A DNA stretch of 10,843 nucleotides from an uncultured Gammaproteobacteria bacterium. Its GTDB lineage: Bacteria > Pseudomonadota > Gammaproteobacteria > GCA-001735895. Each line of letters begins with the position of its first letter. Position 1 is the first letter of the stretch. Made by a program: the position numbers and the translations under genes. This document shows positions 1 to 6,575 of this stretch, piece by piece. Under the pieces are notes generated by a model that saw only the letters and a program-made list of their open reading frames with translations, did not search any database and had not been told where the DNA came from. The stretch covers positions 1-10,843 of the forward strand of contig CALZHS010000048.1 of the NCBI GenBank assembly GCA_945787265.1, given 5' to 3'.

Positions 1-13
1 GTAAGCCATTTTA

Positions 14-472
14 ATGCGGGTTAGTCAATTTAAAGATCGCGTAGACTCGTTTTTGTTGCAGGGTCTTCAGGAATTGTCGATGACCCTGGCAGTGCTGGCG
101 CGCATCGAAAACGATAACTACGAGATAATCGCGGTGCAGTCTAACTCGGGCGCTTACGTACCCGGGGAAAAATACGCGCTTGGCGATACCTTGAGCCGGG
201 AAGTCTTTGATAACCAATTGCCTGTTGCCAGAAACCATATCGACAATCCGACCAGGACAACGCTTCATCCTCTCTATCGCTCTCTACCTATCGAGTGCTA
301 CATCGGTGCGCCAATCATTGTTAATGGCAAGCCCTGGGGCTGCGTCGATTTCAGCAGCATGGCCCAGCGTGACGGCTCGTTTGACAAGCAGCACGTCGAC
401 CGGATCAATTCTCTGGCCGCGGAACTAGGGGAGCTCATTGACTCAGTCGAAACAGGCGTCCAGCCTGTCTAA
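14..472 (+). CDS. Stand-alone GAF-domain protein
   Basis: This 152-residue protein is essentially one GAF domain. An N-terminal helix (residues about 1-22) leads into a strand with LAVLARIENDNYEI (25-38), the mid-domain LGDTLSREVFDNQLPV stretch (56-71), the core strand with CYIGAPIIVNGKPWGCVDF (95-113), and a closing helix (122-145). GAF domains bind small ligands or act as dimerisation and sensing modules; here no output domain (kinase, GGDEF, HTH) is attached. The two cysteines, C95 and C110, do not form the cysteine pattern I would expect of free-methionine-sulfoxide reductases, so I do not assign an enzyme activity. The ATG at 14 is the only ATG after an in-frame stop at 2-4, and the domain looks complete from there, although no clear ribosome binding site is visible. 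The stop overlaps the ubiA stop by four bases, tail to tail. The family call is fairly sure; the ligand and partner are unknown. Confidence 0.8.
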   Translation: MRVSQFKDRVDSFLLQGLQELSMTLAVLARIENDNYEIIAVQSNSGAYVPGEKYALGDTLSREVFDNQLPVARNHIDNPTRTTLHPLYRSLPIECYIGAPIIVNGKPWGCVDFSSMAQRDGSFDKQHVDRINSLAAELGELIDSVETGVQPV

Positions 473-1371
473 AGCGAGTAATAGTGCCCCATAATGCCGG
501 CGAATACCGCGGCACCGACCCACTGGTTGTGCAGAAAAGCAGAAAAATAATGTGCCGGTACCCGATCGGCTATCAGGAATTGTTCATAAGCCATTAACAA
601 TGCTGCGACGCCGAGCCCGAGGTAATAGGCCAGGGTAAATTCCAGCTCCAGGCCGACCAGTACCAGGGCCACTAAAAACAGCAGCTGAAATACGGCCGTC
701 ATAGCGCGGTCATAGGCGCCAAACAGGATTGCGGTTGATTTGACGCCAAGCTTCAGGTCGTCTTCGCGGTCCACCATGCTGTACATCGTATCGTAAGCGA
801 CGGCCCATACGATGTTCGCTACGAATAACAGCCACGCCTCCTTCGGCACCGCCCCGGTCTGCGCCGCGAAGGCCATTGGAATCGCCCAGCCGAAGGCTGC
901 CCCCAGGTGGACCTGGGGAAGGTAATGTAAACGCTTCATGAAAGGATAACTCGCGGCCAGCAAAATTCCCGCGAGAGATAGCAGTATCGTTAACCGGTTC
1001 AAGGTTAACACCAGCAGAAAAGCAACCAGCGCCAGTAGGGTGAACACCACCAGCACCTCTTTTGGCGTGATTTTGCCGCTGGTTAAAGGCCGTTGCCGGG
1101 TGCGCTCCACGTGTAGATCAAAATCGCGGTCAGCGAAGTCATTGATCGCGCAGCCTGCCGAGCGCATTAGAAAACACCCGAGTACAAACACGAACAGAAT
1201 CCAGCCGTTCGGTGAACCCTGTCCGGCTACCGCAAGCGCCCACAGCGTCGGCCACAGCACCAGGTAAAATCCAATCGGTTTTTCAAGGCGTATTAACCCG
1301 GCATAGAGGCTTAGCCGGGCGCCAAGCTCGGGCGGCAGGTAGGGTATTGTCAGCCCTTTAATTTTCACCAA
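469..1371 (-). CDS. ubiA: 4-hydroxybenzoate polyprenyltransferase UbiA
   Basis: UbiA is an inner-membrane enzyme that attaches the polyprenyl tail to 4-hydroxybenzoate, the first membrane step of ubiquinone synthesis. Both Asp-rich motifs that hold Mg-diphosphate are present: NDFADRDFD at residues 77-85 and DTMYSMVDREDD at 194-205, with VERTRQRPLTSGKI (88-101) after the first. The rest is about eight or nine hydrophobic helices, and 300 residues is close to the E. coli length of 290. There is no ATG near the start: the frame opens with TTG at 1371 followed directly by GTG at 1368, and either could be used; no convincing Shine-Dalgarno is seen. The gene is divergent from the gamma-carbonic anhydrase gene. 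No ubiC (chorismate lyase) is next to it here, although in many gammaproteobacteria the two are neighbours. The enzyme identity is firm; the exact start is not. Confidence 0.95.
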   Translation of the reverse strand: MVKIKGLTIPYLPPELGARLSLYAGLIRLEKPIGFYLVLWPTLWALAVAGQGSPNGWILFVFVLGCFLMRSAGCAINDFADRDFDLHVERTRQRPLTSGKITPKEVLVVFTLLALVAFLLVLTLNRLTILLSLAGILLAASYPFMKRLHYLPQVHLGAAFGWAIPMAFAAQTGAVPKEAWLLFVANIVWAVAYDTMYSMVDREDDLKLGVKSTAILFGAYDRAMTAVFQLLFLVALVLVGLELEFTLAYYLGLGVAALLMAYEQFLIADRVPAHYFSAFLHNQWVGAAVFAGIMGHYYSL

Positions 1372-1432
1372 AAACCAATGCGTGTCACGAAAAAATCGTT
1401 ACTATACGCGTTTCTATCAGCAGGGCGAAACA

Positions 1433-1951
1433 ATGATTCGCAGTTTCAGGGATACCACCCCTACGATCGGAGCAAACAGCTATATCGATGAAACCGCGGT
1501 TGTCATCGGGGATGTCATCGTCGGCGAAAACAGCTCGGTTTGGCCGCTGACCGTGATCCGCGGAGATATCAATATAATTCGTATCGGTAATAACACCAAT
1601 ATCCAGGATGGTAGCGTGCTGCACGTTACCCACCGCGGTGATTACAGTCCCGATGGCGCTGAACTGCACATCGGTAACGACGTTACTATTGGACACAAGG
1701 TCCTGCTACACGGTTGCCGAATTGGCAACCAGTGCCTGATCGGCATGGGTTCGATCATTACCGATAACGCGGTCATCGAAGACCAGGTCATGGTCGGTTC
1801 GGGCAGTCTGGTGCCACCGGGCAAGACTCTAGAATCCGGATTTCTTTACCTGGGTAATCCGGTAACTCGTAAACGGGAACTCAGCGAGCGTGAAATCGAG
1901 TACCTGTCCTACGTCGCCGAGCACTACCGGCTGCTAACCGAAGAATACTGA
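1433..1951 (+). CDS. Gamma-class carbonic anhydrase-like hexapeptide protein (YrdA/CaiE family)
   Basis: This 172-residue protein is a left-handed beta-helix built from hexapeptide repeats (I/V-G-x-x repeats through residues 12-130). It ends in a C-terminal helix (about 149-168) that packs on the trimer in this family. The gamma-carbonic anhydrase fingerprint is visible: RGDINIIRIGNNTNIQDGSV (43-62), then His64, and GHKVLLHG with His88 and His93. These match the three metal-binding histidines of the Cam/YrdA fold. The family includes true carbonic anhydrases and proteins with no shown activity, so CO2 hydration is inference. I chose ATG 1433 over the upstream in-frame GTG at 1382. The ATG has AGGG about seven bases upstream and gives the usual family N-terminus (MIRSF), while the longer form adds a basic tail not typical of the family. 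The rubredoxin gene follows by ten bases, so the two are probably co-transcribed. Confidence 0.9.
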   Translation: MIRSFRDTTPTIGANSYIDETAVVIGDVIVGENSSVWPLTVIRGDINIIRIGNNTNIQDGSVLHVTHRGDYSPDGAELHIGNDVTIGHKVLLHGCRIGNQCLIGMGSIITDNAVIEDQVMVGSGSLVPPGKTLESGFLYLGNPVTRKRELSEREIEYLSYVAEHYRLLTEEY

Positions 1952-1961
1952 GGCTTGATCG

Positions 1962-2132
1962 ATGAAACGCTGGGAATGCATCGTGTGCGGGTTTATCTAT
2001 GACGAGGCCGAGGGCTGGCCAGAAGACGGCATCGCACCCGGTACGCGCTGGGATGACGTTCCCGATGACTGGCTATGCCCGGATTGCGGTATGGGCAAGG
2101 ATGACTTCGAAATGATAGAAATGGAGCCTTAG
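1962..2132 (+). CDS. Rubredoxin
   Basis: This small gene encodes 56 residues with the complete rubredoxin pattern: a first knuckle CIVCG (Cys6, Cys9) and a second knuckle CPDCG (Cys39, Cys42). Together the four cysteines bind one iron atom. Between them lie the conserved aromatic core residues (Trp4, Tyr13, Trp37) and the typical WPEDGIAPGTRWDDVPDDW run (19-37). Rubredoxins carry single electrons in the cytoplasm, for example to alkane hydroxylases, or to oxygen and peroxide detoxifying enzymes by way of a rubredoxin reductase; no such partner is in this window. GAGG stands eight bases before the ATG, inside the end of the carbonic anhydrase gene, which suggests one transcript. In some gammaproteobacteria rubredoxin genes lie near ubiA/ubiC, as here. 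Recognition is firm; the partner is not known. Confidence 0.95.
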   Translation: MKRWECIVCGFIYDEAEGWPEDGIAPGTRWDDVPDDWLCPDCGMGKDDFEMIEMEP

Positions 2133-2226
2133 CGTTCCATCGCTATCGTCTCGAAGGCCCGCAACGGTTACCGATGCATCGGACCGCCGGGATCCTGTGC
2201 TCTGGCTGTATTTACTGGATTCCTCG
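2133..2226. other. Short gap between converging genes
   Basis: This stretch of 94 bases lies between the end of the rubredoxin gene and the end of the broken LysR gene. I see no reading frame, no strong hairpin followed by a T-run, and no repeat in it. Confidence 0.5.
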
Positions 2227-3013
2227 TCAACCAGCTTCCCATTGGCTCGCGATCTCGCGTAACCCGGTTAAGGCCAGGTCGAGGGTTTCCTGGAAACGTG
2301 CCACTTCGGGGTAAACCATGTAAGCCGGGCGCTTCATTTCGGGCGCTCCCTGCACCAGGAATAATTCCTTTTTATCGATAAACGGCTGCACCACGCGCAT
2401 CGGGAAGTAACCCGAGCCACCGTTTTGCCGGATGTACTCAAGCCCGAGCGAACCGAGGCCGACCGAAATCGCGGGCGTGTCCATATCCGGGAATGCCTCT
2501 CCATGAAGGCGCCTGAACTCTTCCCCCCAGTCCACGAAAACGTAGTCCTCAACCCAGCCATCCACCATTTCGCGCGGATTTGTTGCCACCAGCAACAGGG
2601 TTTCCTCAGAGCTGCCGCATCAGGCTCGGCGAGTAGTCCGCTTCAACATGAAGCGCGATGTCGTTGGCATTTTGTCGCATCCACGGGATCCACCGCAGAA
2701 TCAGGCTATCCCAAAGGCTGACCTGTGACCCTAGACCAATGCCATGGCTGAAATTTTCGGGCAACGATACCCGCTGCTGCGCCTGCTGCCAGAGCCGCTG
2801 AATATTAAGCGCATACTCGCGGAAATGCTGACCTGCTGAAGTCAATTCAACCCCGGAATGACCCCGCGTAAACAGGGTCCTGCCAAATCGCTCTTCCATG
2901 GCCTTGACGCGAGCGCTGACGGTAGACTGCGTGACGTGCAGGTTTTCCGCGGCACGGTTGAAGTTTCCACAATCGGAGATTTCGAGAAAAGTGCGGATAT
3001 GATCGATTTTCAA
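2227..3013 (-). pseudogene. LysR-family regulator, broken by an internal deletion/frameshift
   Basis: The N-terminal part (3013 down to 2606) carries the winged helix-turn-helix of LysR regulators, with GNFNRAAENLHVTQSTVSAR at about residues 16-35 followed by the dimer helix and the start of the effector domain. It stops at TGA (2608-2606) just after SPSLMRQL. The rest of the effector domain continues in another frame from about 2607, reading EETLLLVATNPREM onward, to TGA at 2227. Compared with the family layout, roughly 25 residues (the usual LDGxLDLAV to LEEE segment) are missing at the joint. The lesion therefore looks like a deletion of 3n-1 bases rather than a single-base slip. I place the start at TTG 3013, because GGAG sits six bases upstream; TTG 3031 is possible. 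Together the halves give about 267 residues against a usual 295-300. It is divergent from the EamA exporter, a common LysR target arrangement. A sequencing or assembly error cannot be excluded. Confidence 0.8.
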
Positions 3014-3043
3014 GGGTGACTCCAGAATCAAGAGCTATCGGGT

Positions 3044-3065
3044 TTATCGATTATACTATCCATAA
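3044..3065. promoter_or_regulatory. Candidate LysR operator overlapping the regulator promoter
   Basis: An imperfect palindrome has arms TTATCGAT (3044-3051) and ATCCATAA (3058-3065), matching at seven of eight positions around a six-base centre. On the minus strand a perfect TATAAT (3055-3050) lies inside it, with TTGAAA at 3080-3075 as a weak -35 at 19-bp spacing. Transcription would start near 3043, about 30 bases before the TTG at 3013. The size and interrupted dyad fit a LysR-type autoregulatory site that could also control the divergent exporter. That reading is inference from position and symmetry. Confidence 0.5.
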
Positions 3066-3130
3066 AAATTCACTTTTCAAATAGCTCCGGGTTACTAGAA
3101 TACCCCTTCGAATCGAACCCGCGGAATAAT

Positions 3131-4129
3131 ATGAGTGCCAATCCGGCGATTGCCGTCCCGAACGCGACCAACGCAGCCATTATCCTGGTTTTCGGGCTGT
3201 TCCTGTTTTCGATACAGGACATCATCATCAAGTATTTCAGCGATCATTACTCGGTGCTGCAGATCGTTTTTGTGCGCGGGATGATCGCGCTCGGATTGTT
3301 ACTGCTAATGATCAGGCTTGCGCGTGAAAGCATCGCGCTGAAATCGCGCCGCCCGGGGATAATGATGGCAAGGGGTTTGCTCGGGTTCTGTTCCTACACC
3401 ACCTATTACCTCGCGGTTGCGGCGATGCCCCTGGCCGAGGTGGTTTCGATAACGTTTACAATGCCGCTATTCGTCACCGCGATGTCAGCGTTGATGCTCG
3501 GTGAAAAAGTAGGCTTGCGACGCTGGAGCGCGGTCGTGGTCGGTTTTATCGGCGTACTGATCATTTTATCACCGAGCGGTGAATTTAATTCACTCGCGGT
3601 CGGGTTCGCATTTGCGGCGGCCGTTACCTACGCCTCGCAAACCATTCTTACCCGATTCCTCGGCAGCCACGACCACCCGATGACCATCGCTTTCAACGCA
3701 ATCCTGGTTTTTACCATCGCCAGCGGAATATTAAGCCTGCTGTTGTTCAGCGGGGTTATGTCGATCCCGTCCAGCCATCCCTCGCTAGCCTTTTTCGGCA
3801 GGGACTGGGTCATGCCGGGCAATGTTGATTTCGTACTGATGCTGGTAATCGGGGTGATCGCGGCGGTAGGCTTCTACTGCTTGTCCAGGGCCTATTGTTC
3901 ATCCGAGGCGAGTGCAATCGCGCCGTTTGAATTTACCTATATCGTCTGGGCCGTGGTTTTCGGATACCTGTTCTGGAACGAAGTGCCGGGGCCAACGACG
4001 ATTATCGGCATTCTGGTGCTGGTCTCCAGCAGCCTTTACATCTGGTACCGCGAGCGCCAGATCGAGCGCAGCGAAACCGCGCTGTTACCGGTTCAGGCCG
4101 CCGAATTGCCGCAACAGGATCCGAATTAA
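3131..4129 (+). CDS. EamA/DMT-superfamily membrane exporter
   Basis: This 332-residue protein is an inner-membrane transporter of the drug/metabolite superfamily, with two EamA repeats. I count about ten hydrophobic helices, near residues 14-36, 42-62, 78-96, 101-123, 131-148, 155-173, 186-206, 233-251, 262-281 and 288-306. The end of the first repeat shows the usual MPLFVTAMSALMLGEKVGLR (111-130), and the second shows the matching EFTYIVWAVVFGYLFWNEVP (267-286). A polar tail of about 25 residues follows the last helix. Family members move amino acids, nucleotide-like compounds, riboflavin and other metabolites; nothing in the sequence fixes the substrate here. The ATG at 3131 follows a modest GGA six bases upstream. 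The gene is divergent from the broken LysR gene, which probably once regulated it. Its TAA overlaps the dioxygenase stop by three bases, tail to tail. Confidence 0.9.
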   Translation: MSANPAIAVPNATNAAIILVFGLFLFSIQDIIIKYFSDHYSVLQIVFVRGMIALGLLLLMIRLARESIALKSRRPGIMMARGLLGFCSYTTYYLAVAAMPLAEVVSITFTMPLFVTAMSALMLGEKVGLRRWSAVVVGFIGVLIILSPSGEFNSLAVGFAFAAAVTYASQTILTRFLGSHDHPMTIAFNAILVFTIASGILSLLLFSGVMSIPSSHPSLAFFGRDWVMPGNVDFVLMLVIGVIAAVGFYCLSRAYCSSEASAIAPFEFTYIVWAVVFGYLFWNEVPGPTTIIGILVLVSSSLYIWYRERQIERSETALLPVQAAELPQQDPN

Positions 4130-4926
4130 TCCCACTGGTAGGCGCTGGCAATAAATCCGGCAACCGGTTGCTGGTAAACCCGCTTCGCCGCACCCTGCCC
4201 GATGCCGAAGCATACCTGTAATGGCAACAAATGCTCCTCGCGCGGATGGCAGTAGCGCGCATGCGGGGCAGATTCCCAATCAACAAGACGCTGTTCGCGC
4301 TCGGCAGCCGACAGGTCGGGAGCGCTGCAGGTCTCGGCCAGCCAGTTTTCAAATTCCTGGTTACGCGGGTCGATCGCGTCATCGCGCTTGCTCATCAGGG
4401 CCTTCATGTTATGGAACGAAAATCCGGAACCCAGAACCAGCAGGTTCTCGGTTATAAATGCTGCCAGCGCCTTGCCGATACGCACATGCTCGGCCGCATC
4501 GAGACTTGCGGCAAGTGAGACCTGGACGCAGGGGATATCGGCCTCGGGGTACATCAGCATTAACGGTACGAACATACCGTGGTCGAAGCCACGCTGATGA
4601 TCGAGACGCGAATCGATTCCCCCTCGCTGCAATAATCCCTGAATCCGTTCAGCTAGCTCGGGATGACCGGGGGCCGGGTACTGGTACTCGTAGGTTTCGG
4701 GTGGGAACCCGTAATAGTCGAACAATAATGGCGGTGACGATGCGGCGGTAATCGCAATCACGGTTTCTTCCCAGTGCGCGCTGAAGACGATGATGGCATC
4801 GGGTTTCGTTATCGTCGCCGGATATGCCTGTAAGAATTGATTCATGTTTGCGTGGCCGGATTCATTGAGCAGTGGCAATGGCCCGCCACCGTGCGGGAAA
4901 AAGAGAATGGTTGCGCGGTTACTCAT
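4126..4926 (-). CDS. DODA/LigB-type extradiol ring-cleavage dioxygenase (YgiD family)
   Basis: This 266-residue protein belongs to the class III extradiol dioxygenases (DODA type), metal enzymes that open catechol rings; the plant relative cleaves 4,5-DOPA and E. coli YgiD is the bacterial relative. The conserved histidines are in place: FPHGGGP with His12, FSAHWE with His51, GFDHGMFVPL with His116, FSFHNM with His172 and HPREEHLLPL with His232. His12, His51 and His232 are the likely metal ligands; His116 and His172 are active-site candidates. The length is typical. Its ATG overlaps the stop of the flavin reductase gene as ATGA, a sign of translational coupling, so the two enzymes probably work together or share regulation. 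The substrate cannot be read from the sequence. No other ring-degradation genes are present, so a full catabolic pathway is not supported here. Confidence 0.9.
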   Translation of the reverse strand: MSNRATILFFPHGGGPLPLLNESGHANMNQFLQAYPATITKPDAIIVFSAHWEETVIAITAASSPPLLFDYYGFPPETYEYQYPAPGHPELAERIQGLLQRGGIDSRLDHQRGFDHGMFVPLMLMYPEADIPCVQVSLAASLDAAEHVRIGKALAAFITENLLVLGSGFSFHNMKALMSKRDDAIDPRNQEFENWLAETCSAPDLSAAEREQRLVDWESAPHARYCHPREEHLLPLQVCFGIGQGAAKRVYQQPVAGFIASAYQWD

Positions 4927-5459
4927 TCCGCGAACAGGCGCTCCACCGCGTCGCGAATCTGCCCTGCGATTTCGTCGTTGCTGATTACACCTGCCTCGAC
5001 ATCAAAATTTTCTCCGAACGAGGGCACCGCAACACTGGCCTTTACCTGCCCCCCGAAACGAGGAACCTGGCCTAATGCCAGCTCAAGCACCGATTTGCCG
5101 CCACGACCACCCGGTGAAGTCGATAACAGCACCATCGGTTTGTCCCGGTAAACCTTGGGCTGTATGCGTGAAATCCAGTCATAGAGATTCTTGTAGGCGG
5201 CACTGTAGGCACCGTTGTGTTCCGCGAAAGAAATAATAATGCCATCGCATTCGGTAATCTTTTTCAGAAAAGCCTGCGCCAGTTCAGGCTGGCCCATTTG
5301 ATCTTCCCGGTCGATGCTGAACAATGGCAGTTCATAATCGTTCAAATCGAGCACTTCCACCTTGGCATTGTCGAGTAACGTGCCGGCATAGGTCGCCAGT
5401 TTTTTATTAATCGAGCGACGGCTGCTACTGGCACCGAAAGCAATAATTTTCCTGTTCAT
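4923..5459 (-). CDS. NADPH-dependent FMN reductase-family flavoprotein
   Basis: This 178-residue protein has the flavodoxin-like fold of the SsuE/ChrR/azoreductase family. The FMN phosphate loop is GASSSRRSINKKL (residues 9-21). The second flavin loop is AEHNGAYSAAYKNLYDWIS (79-97), where the family often has P-E-Y-N-G; here Ala replaces Pro and His replaces Tyr. The third is STSPGGRGG (113-121). Such proteins reduce free FMN, quinones or other small acceptors with NAD(P)H in the cytoplasm. The gene starts three bases after the proB stop and ends overlapping the dioxygenase start, so it is the middle member of a tight run. A role in reducing quinones or supplying reduced flavin beside the extradiol dioxygenase is a reasonable guess, not shown. 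The family call is secure; the substrate is open. Confidence 0.9.
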   Translation of the reverse strand: MNRKIIAFGASSSRRSINKKLATYAGTLLDNAKVEVLDLNDYELPLFSIDREDQMGQPELAQAFLKKITECDGIIISFAEHNGAYSAAYKNLYDWISRIQPKVYRDKPMVLLSTSPGGRGGKSVLELALGQVPRFGGQVKASVAVPSFGENFDVEAGVISNDEIAGQIRDAVERLFAE

Positions 5460-5462
5460 TGG

Positions 5463-6575
5463 CTAGGTCTTCATCAGGATCAGGTTTTCACGATTGATTA
5501 ATTCAGGATCATCCTGGTAGCCCAGGATCTCCGGAATTTGCTTGCTCGCCTTGCCGATGATCAGTTTGCATTCATCAGACGGGTAGTTCACCAGGCCACG
5601 CGCGATCTCGGTGCCGTCGGGCGCCAGGCAGGCAACCACCTCCCCGCGATTGAACACGCCACTGACCGCCTTGACGCCGATCGGCAGCAGGCTTGCATTC
5701 TTGTTCATCAGTACATCAACCGCGCCGTCATCGAGACGTAATTCACCAGCGCAACGCATGTGACCCGCAAGCCATTGCTTGCGCGCGACAAGATGGCCTT
5801 CACTCGCTTCCAGAAAGCTGCCCAGTGCTTCACCCTGAACAATCCGGGTGATGACGTTATCGACCTTTCCCGAAGCAATGACGGTATGCGTACCCGAGCG
5901 CATTGCCAGCTGAGCTGCACTGACCTTGGTCTGCATGCCGCCGCGGCCGAGATGACCGTCGCTGGGCCCGGCATATTCGACCAGTTTGGGATCACGCGCA
6001 TCGGCGCGCTCAATCAGTTTTGCCTCTGGATTATTAACGGGGTTTTCATCGAACAAACCTTGTTGGTCTGTCAAAATAATCAACAGGTCGGCTTCAACCA
6101 GGTTGGCGACCAGTGCGCCAAGCGTATCGTTATCGCCGAAACGAATTTCCTCATTAGATACGCTGTCATTTTCGTTGACCACCGGCACCGTGCCGAATTC
6201 AAGCAGCGTGCGCAGCGTGGTGCGCGCATTCAGGTAGCGCTGCCGATTTGATAAATCGGCGTGGGTGAGCAGGATTTGTGCGCTGTGAATCCCGTGCGCC
6301 TGGAAGCACGCCTCGTAGGCCTGCACCAGTCCCATTTGTCCCACCGCCGCGGTGGCCTGCAGCTCCGAAATACTGCTGGGGCGGGTTTTCAAACCCAGCC
6401 GGGTAATACCTTCGGCGATTGAACCCGAAGACACCAGCACCACGTCGACACCCTCGGCTCGCAGCTGCGCCATTTGATCCGCCCAGGTACCGATCATCTT
6501 CCGATCCAGCCCCTTACCGCCGGCGGTGATCAGCGCCGAACCAATCTTGACGACTACTTTTTTATAACGTTTCAT
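5463..6575 (-). CDS. proB: Glutamate 5-kinase ProB
   Basis: ProB phosphorylates the gamma-carboxyl group of glutamate with ATP, the first and feedback-controlled step of proline synthesis. The amino-acid kinase domain fills residues 1 to about 255, with KIGSAL (10-15), VSSGSIAEG (48-56), NENDSVS (134-140), FGDNDTLGA (147-155) and GRGGMQTK (210-217). A C-terminal PUA domain follows (about 275-352), as in E. coli ProB, whose length of 367 is close to the 370 here. I use ATG 6575; an in-frame TTG at 6584 would add three residues. The start lies 14 bases inside the end of obgE, so translation is probably coupled. The obgE-proB order is known from Pseudomonas and related bacteria. proA, which acts next, is not in the window and must lie elsewhere, as is usual with this arrangement. 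Confidence 0.97.
   Translation of the reverse strand: MKRYKKVVVKIGSALITAGGKGLDRKMIGTWADQMAQLRAEGVDVVLVSSGSIAEGITRLGLKTRPSSISELQATAAVGQMGLVQAYEACFQAHGIHSAQILLTHADLSNRQRYLNARTTLRTLLEFGTVPVVNENDSVSNEEIRFGDNDTLGALVANLVEADLLIILTDQQGLFDENPVNNPEAKLIERADARDPKLVEYAGPSDGHLGRGGMQTKVSAAQLAMRSGTHTVIASGKVDNVITRIVQGEALGSFLEASEGHLVARKQWLAGHMRCAGELRLDDGAVDVLMNKNASLLPIGVKAVSGVFNRGEVVACLAPDGTEIARGLVNYPSDECKLIIGKASKQIPEILGYQDDPELINRENLILMKT

Noticed and set aside
1382..1432. N-terminal extension of the carbonic anhydrase from GTG 1382
   Set aside because: ATG 1433 has a good AGGG and gives the normal family start; the extra 17 residues look like untranslated leader.
2227..3013. Programmed frameshift in the LysR gene
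   Set aside because: About 25 residues of the effector domain seem absent and no slippery run is at the joint, so deletion explains it better.
5760..6251. Plus-strand frame of 163 residues opposite proB
   Set aside because: It is the shadow of a well-conserved gene, with no domain or start signal.
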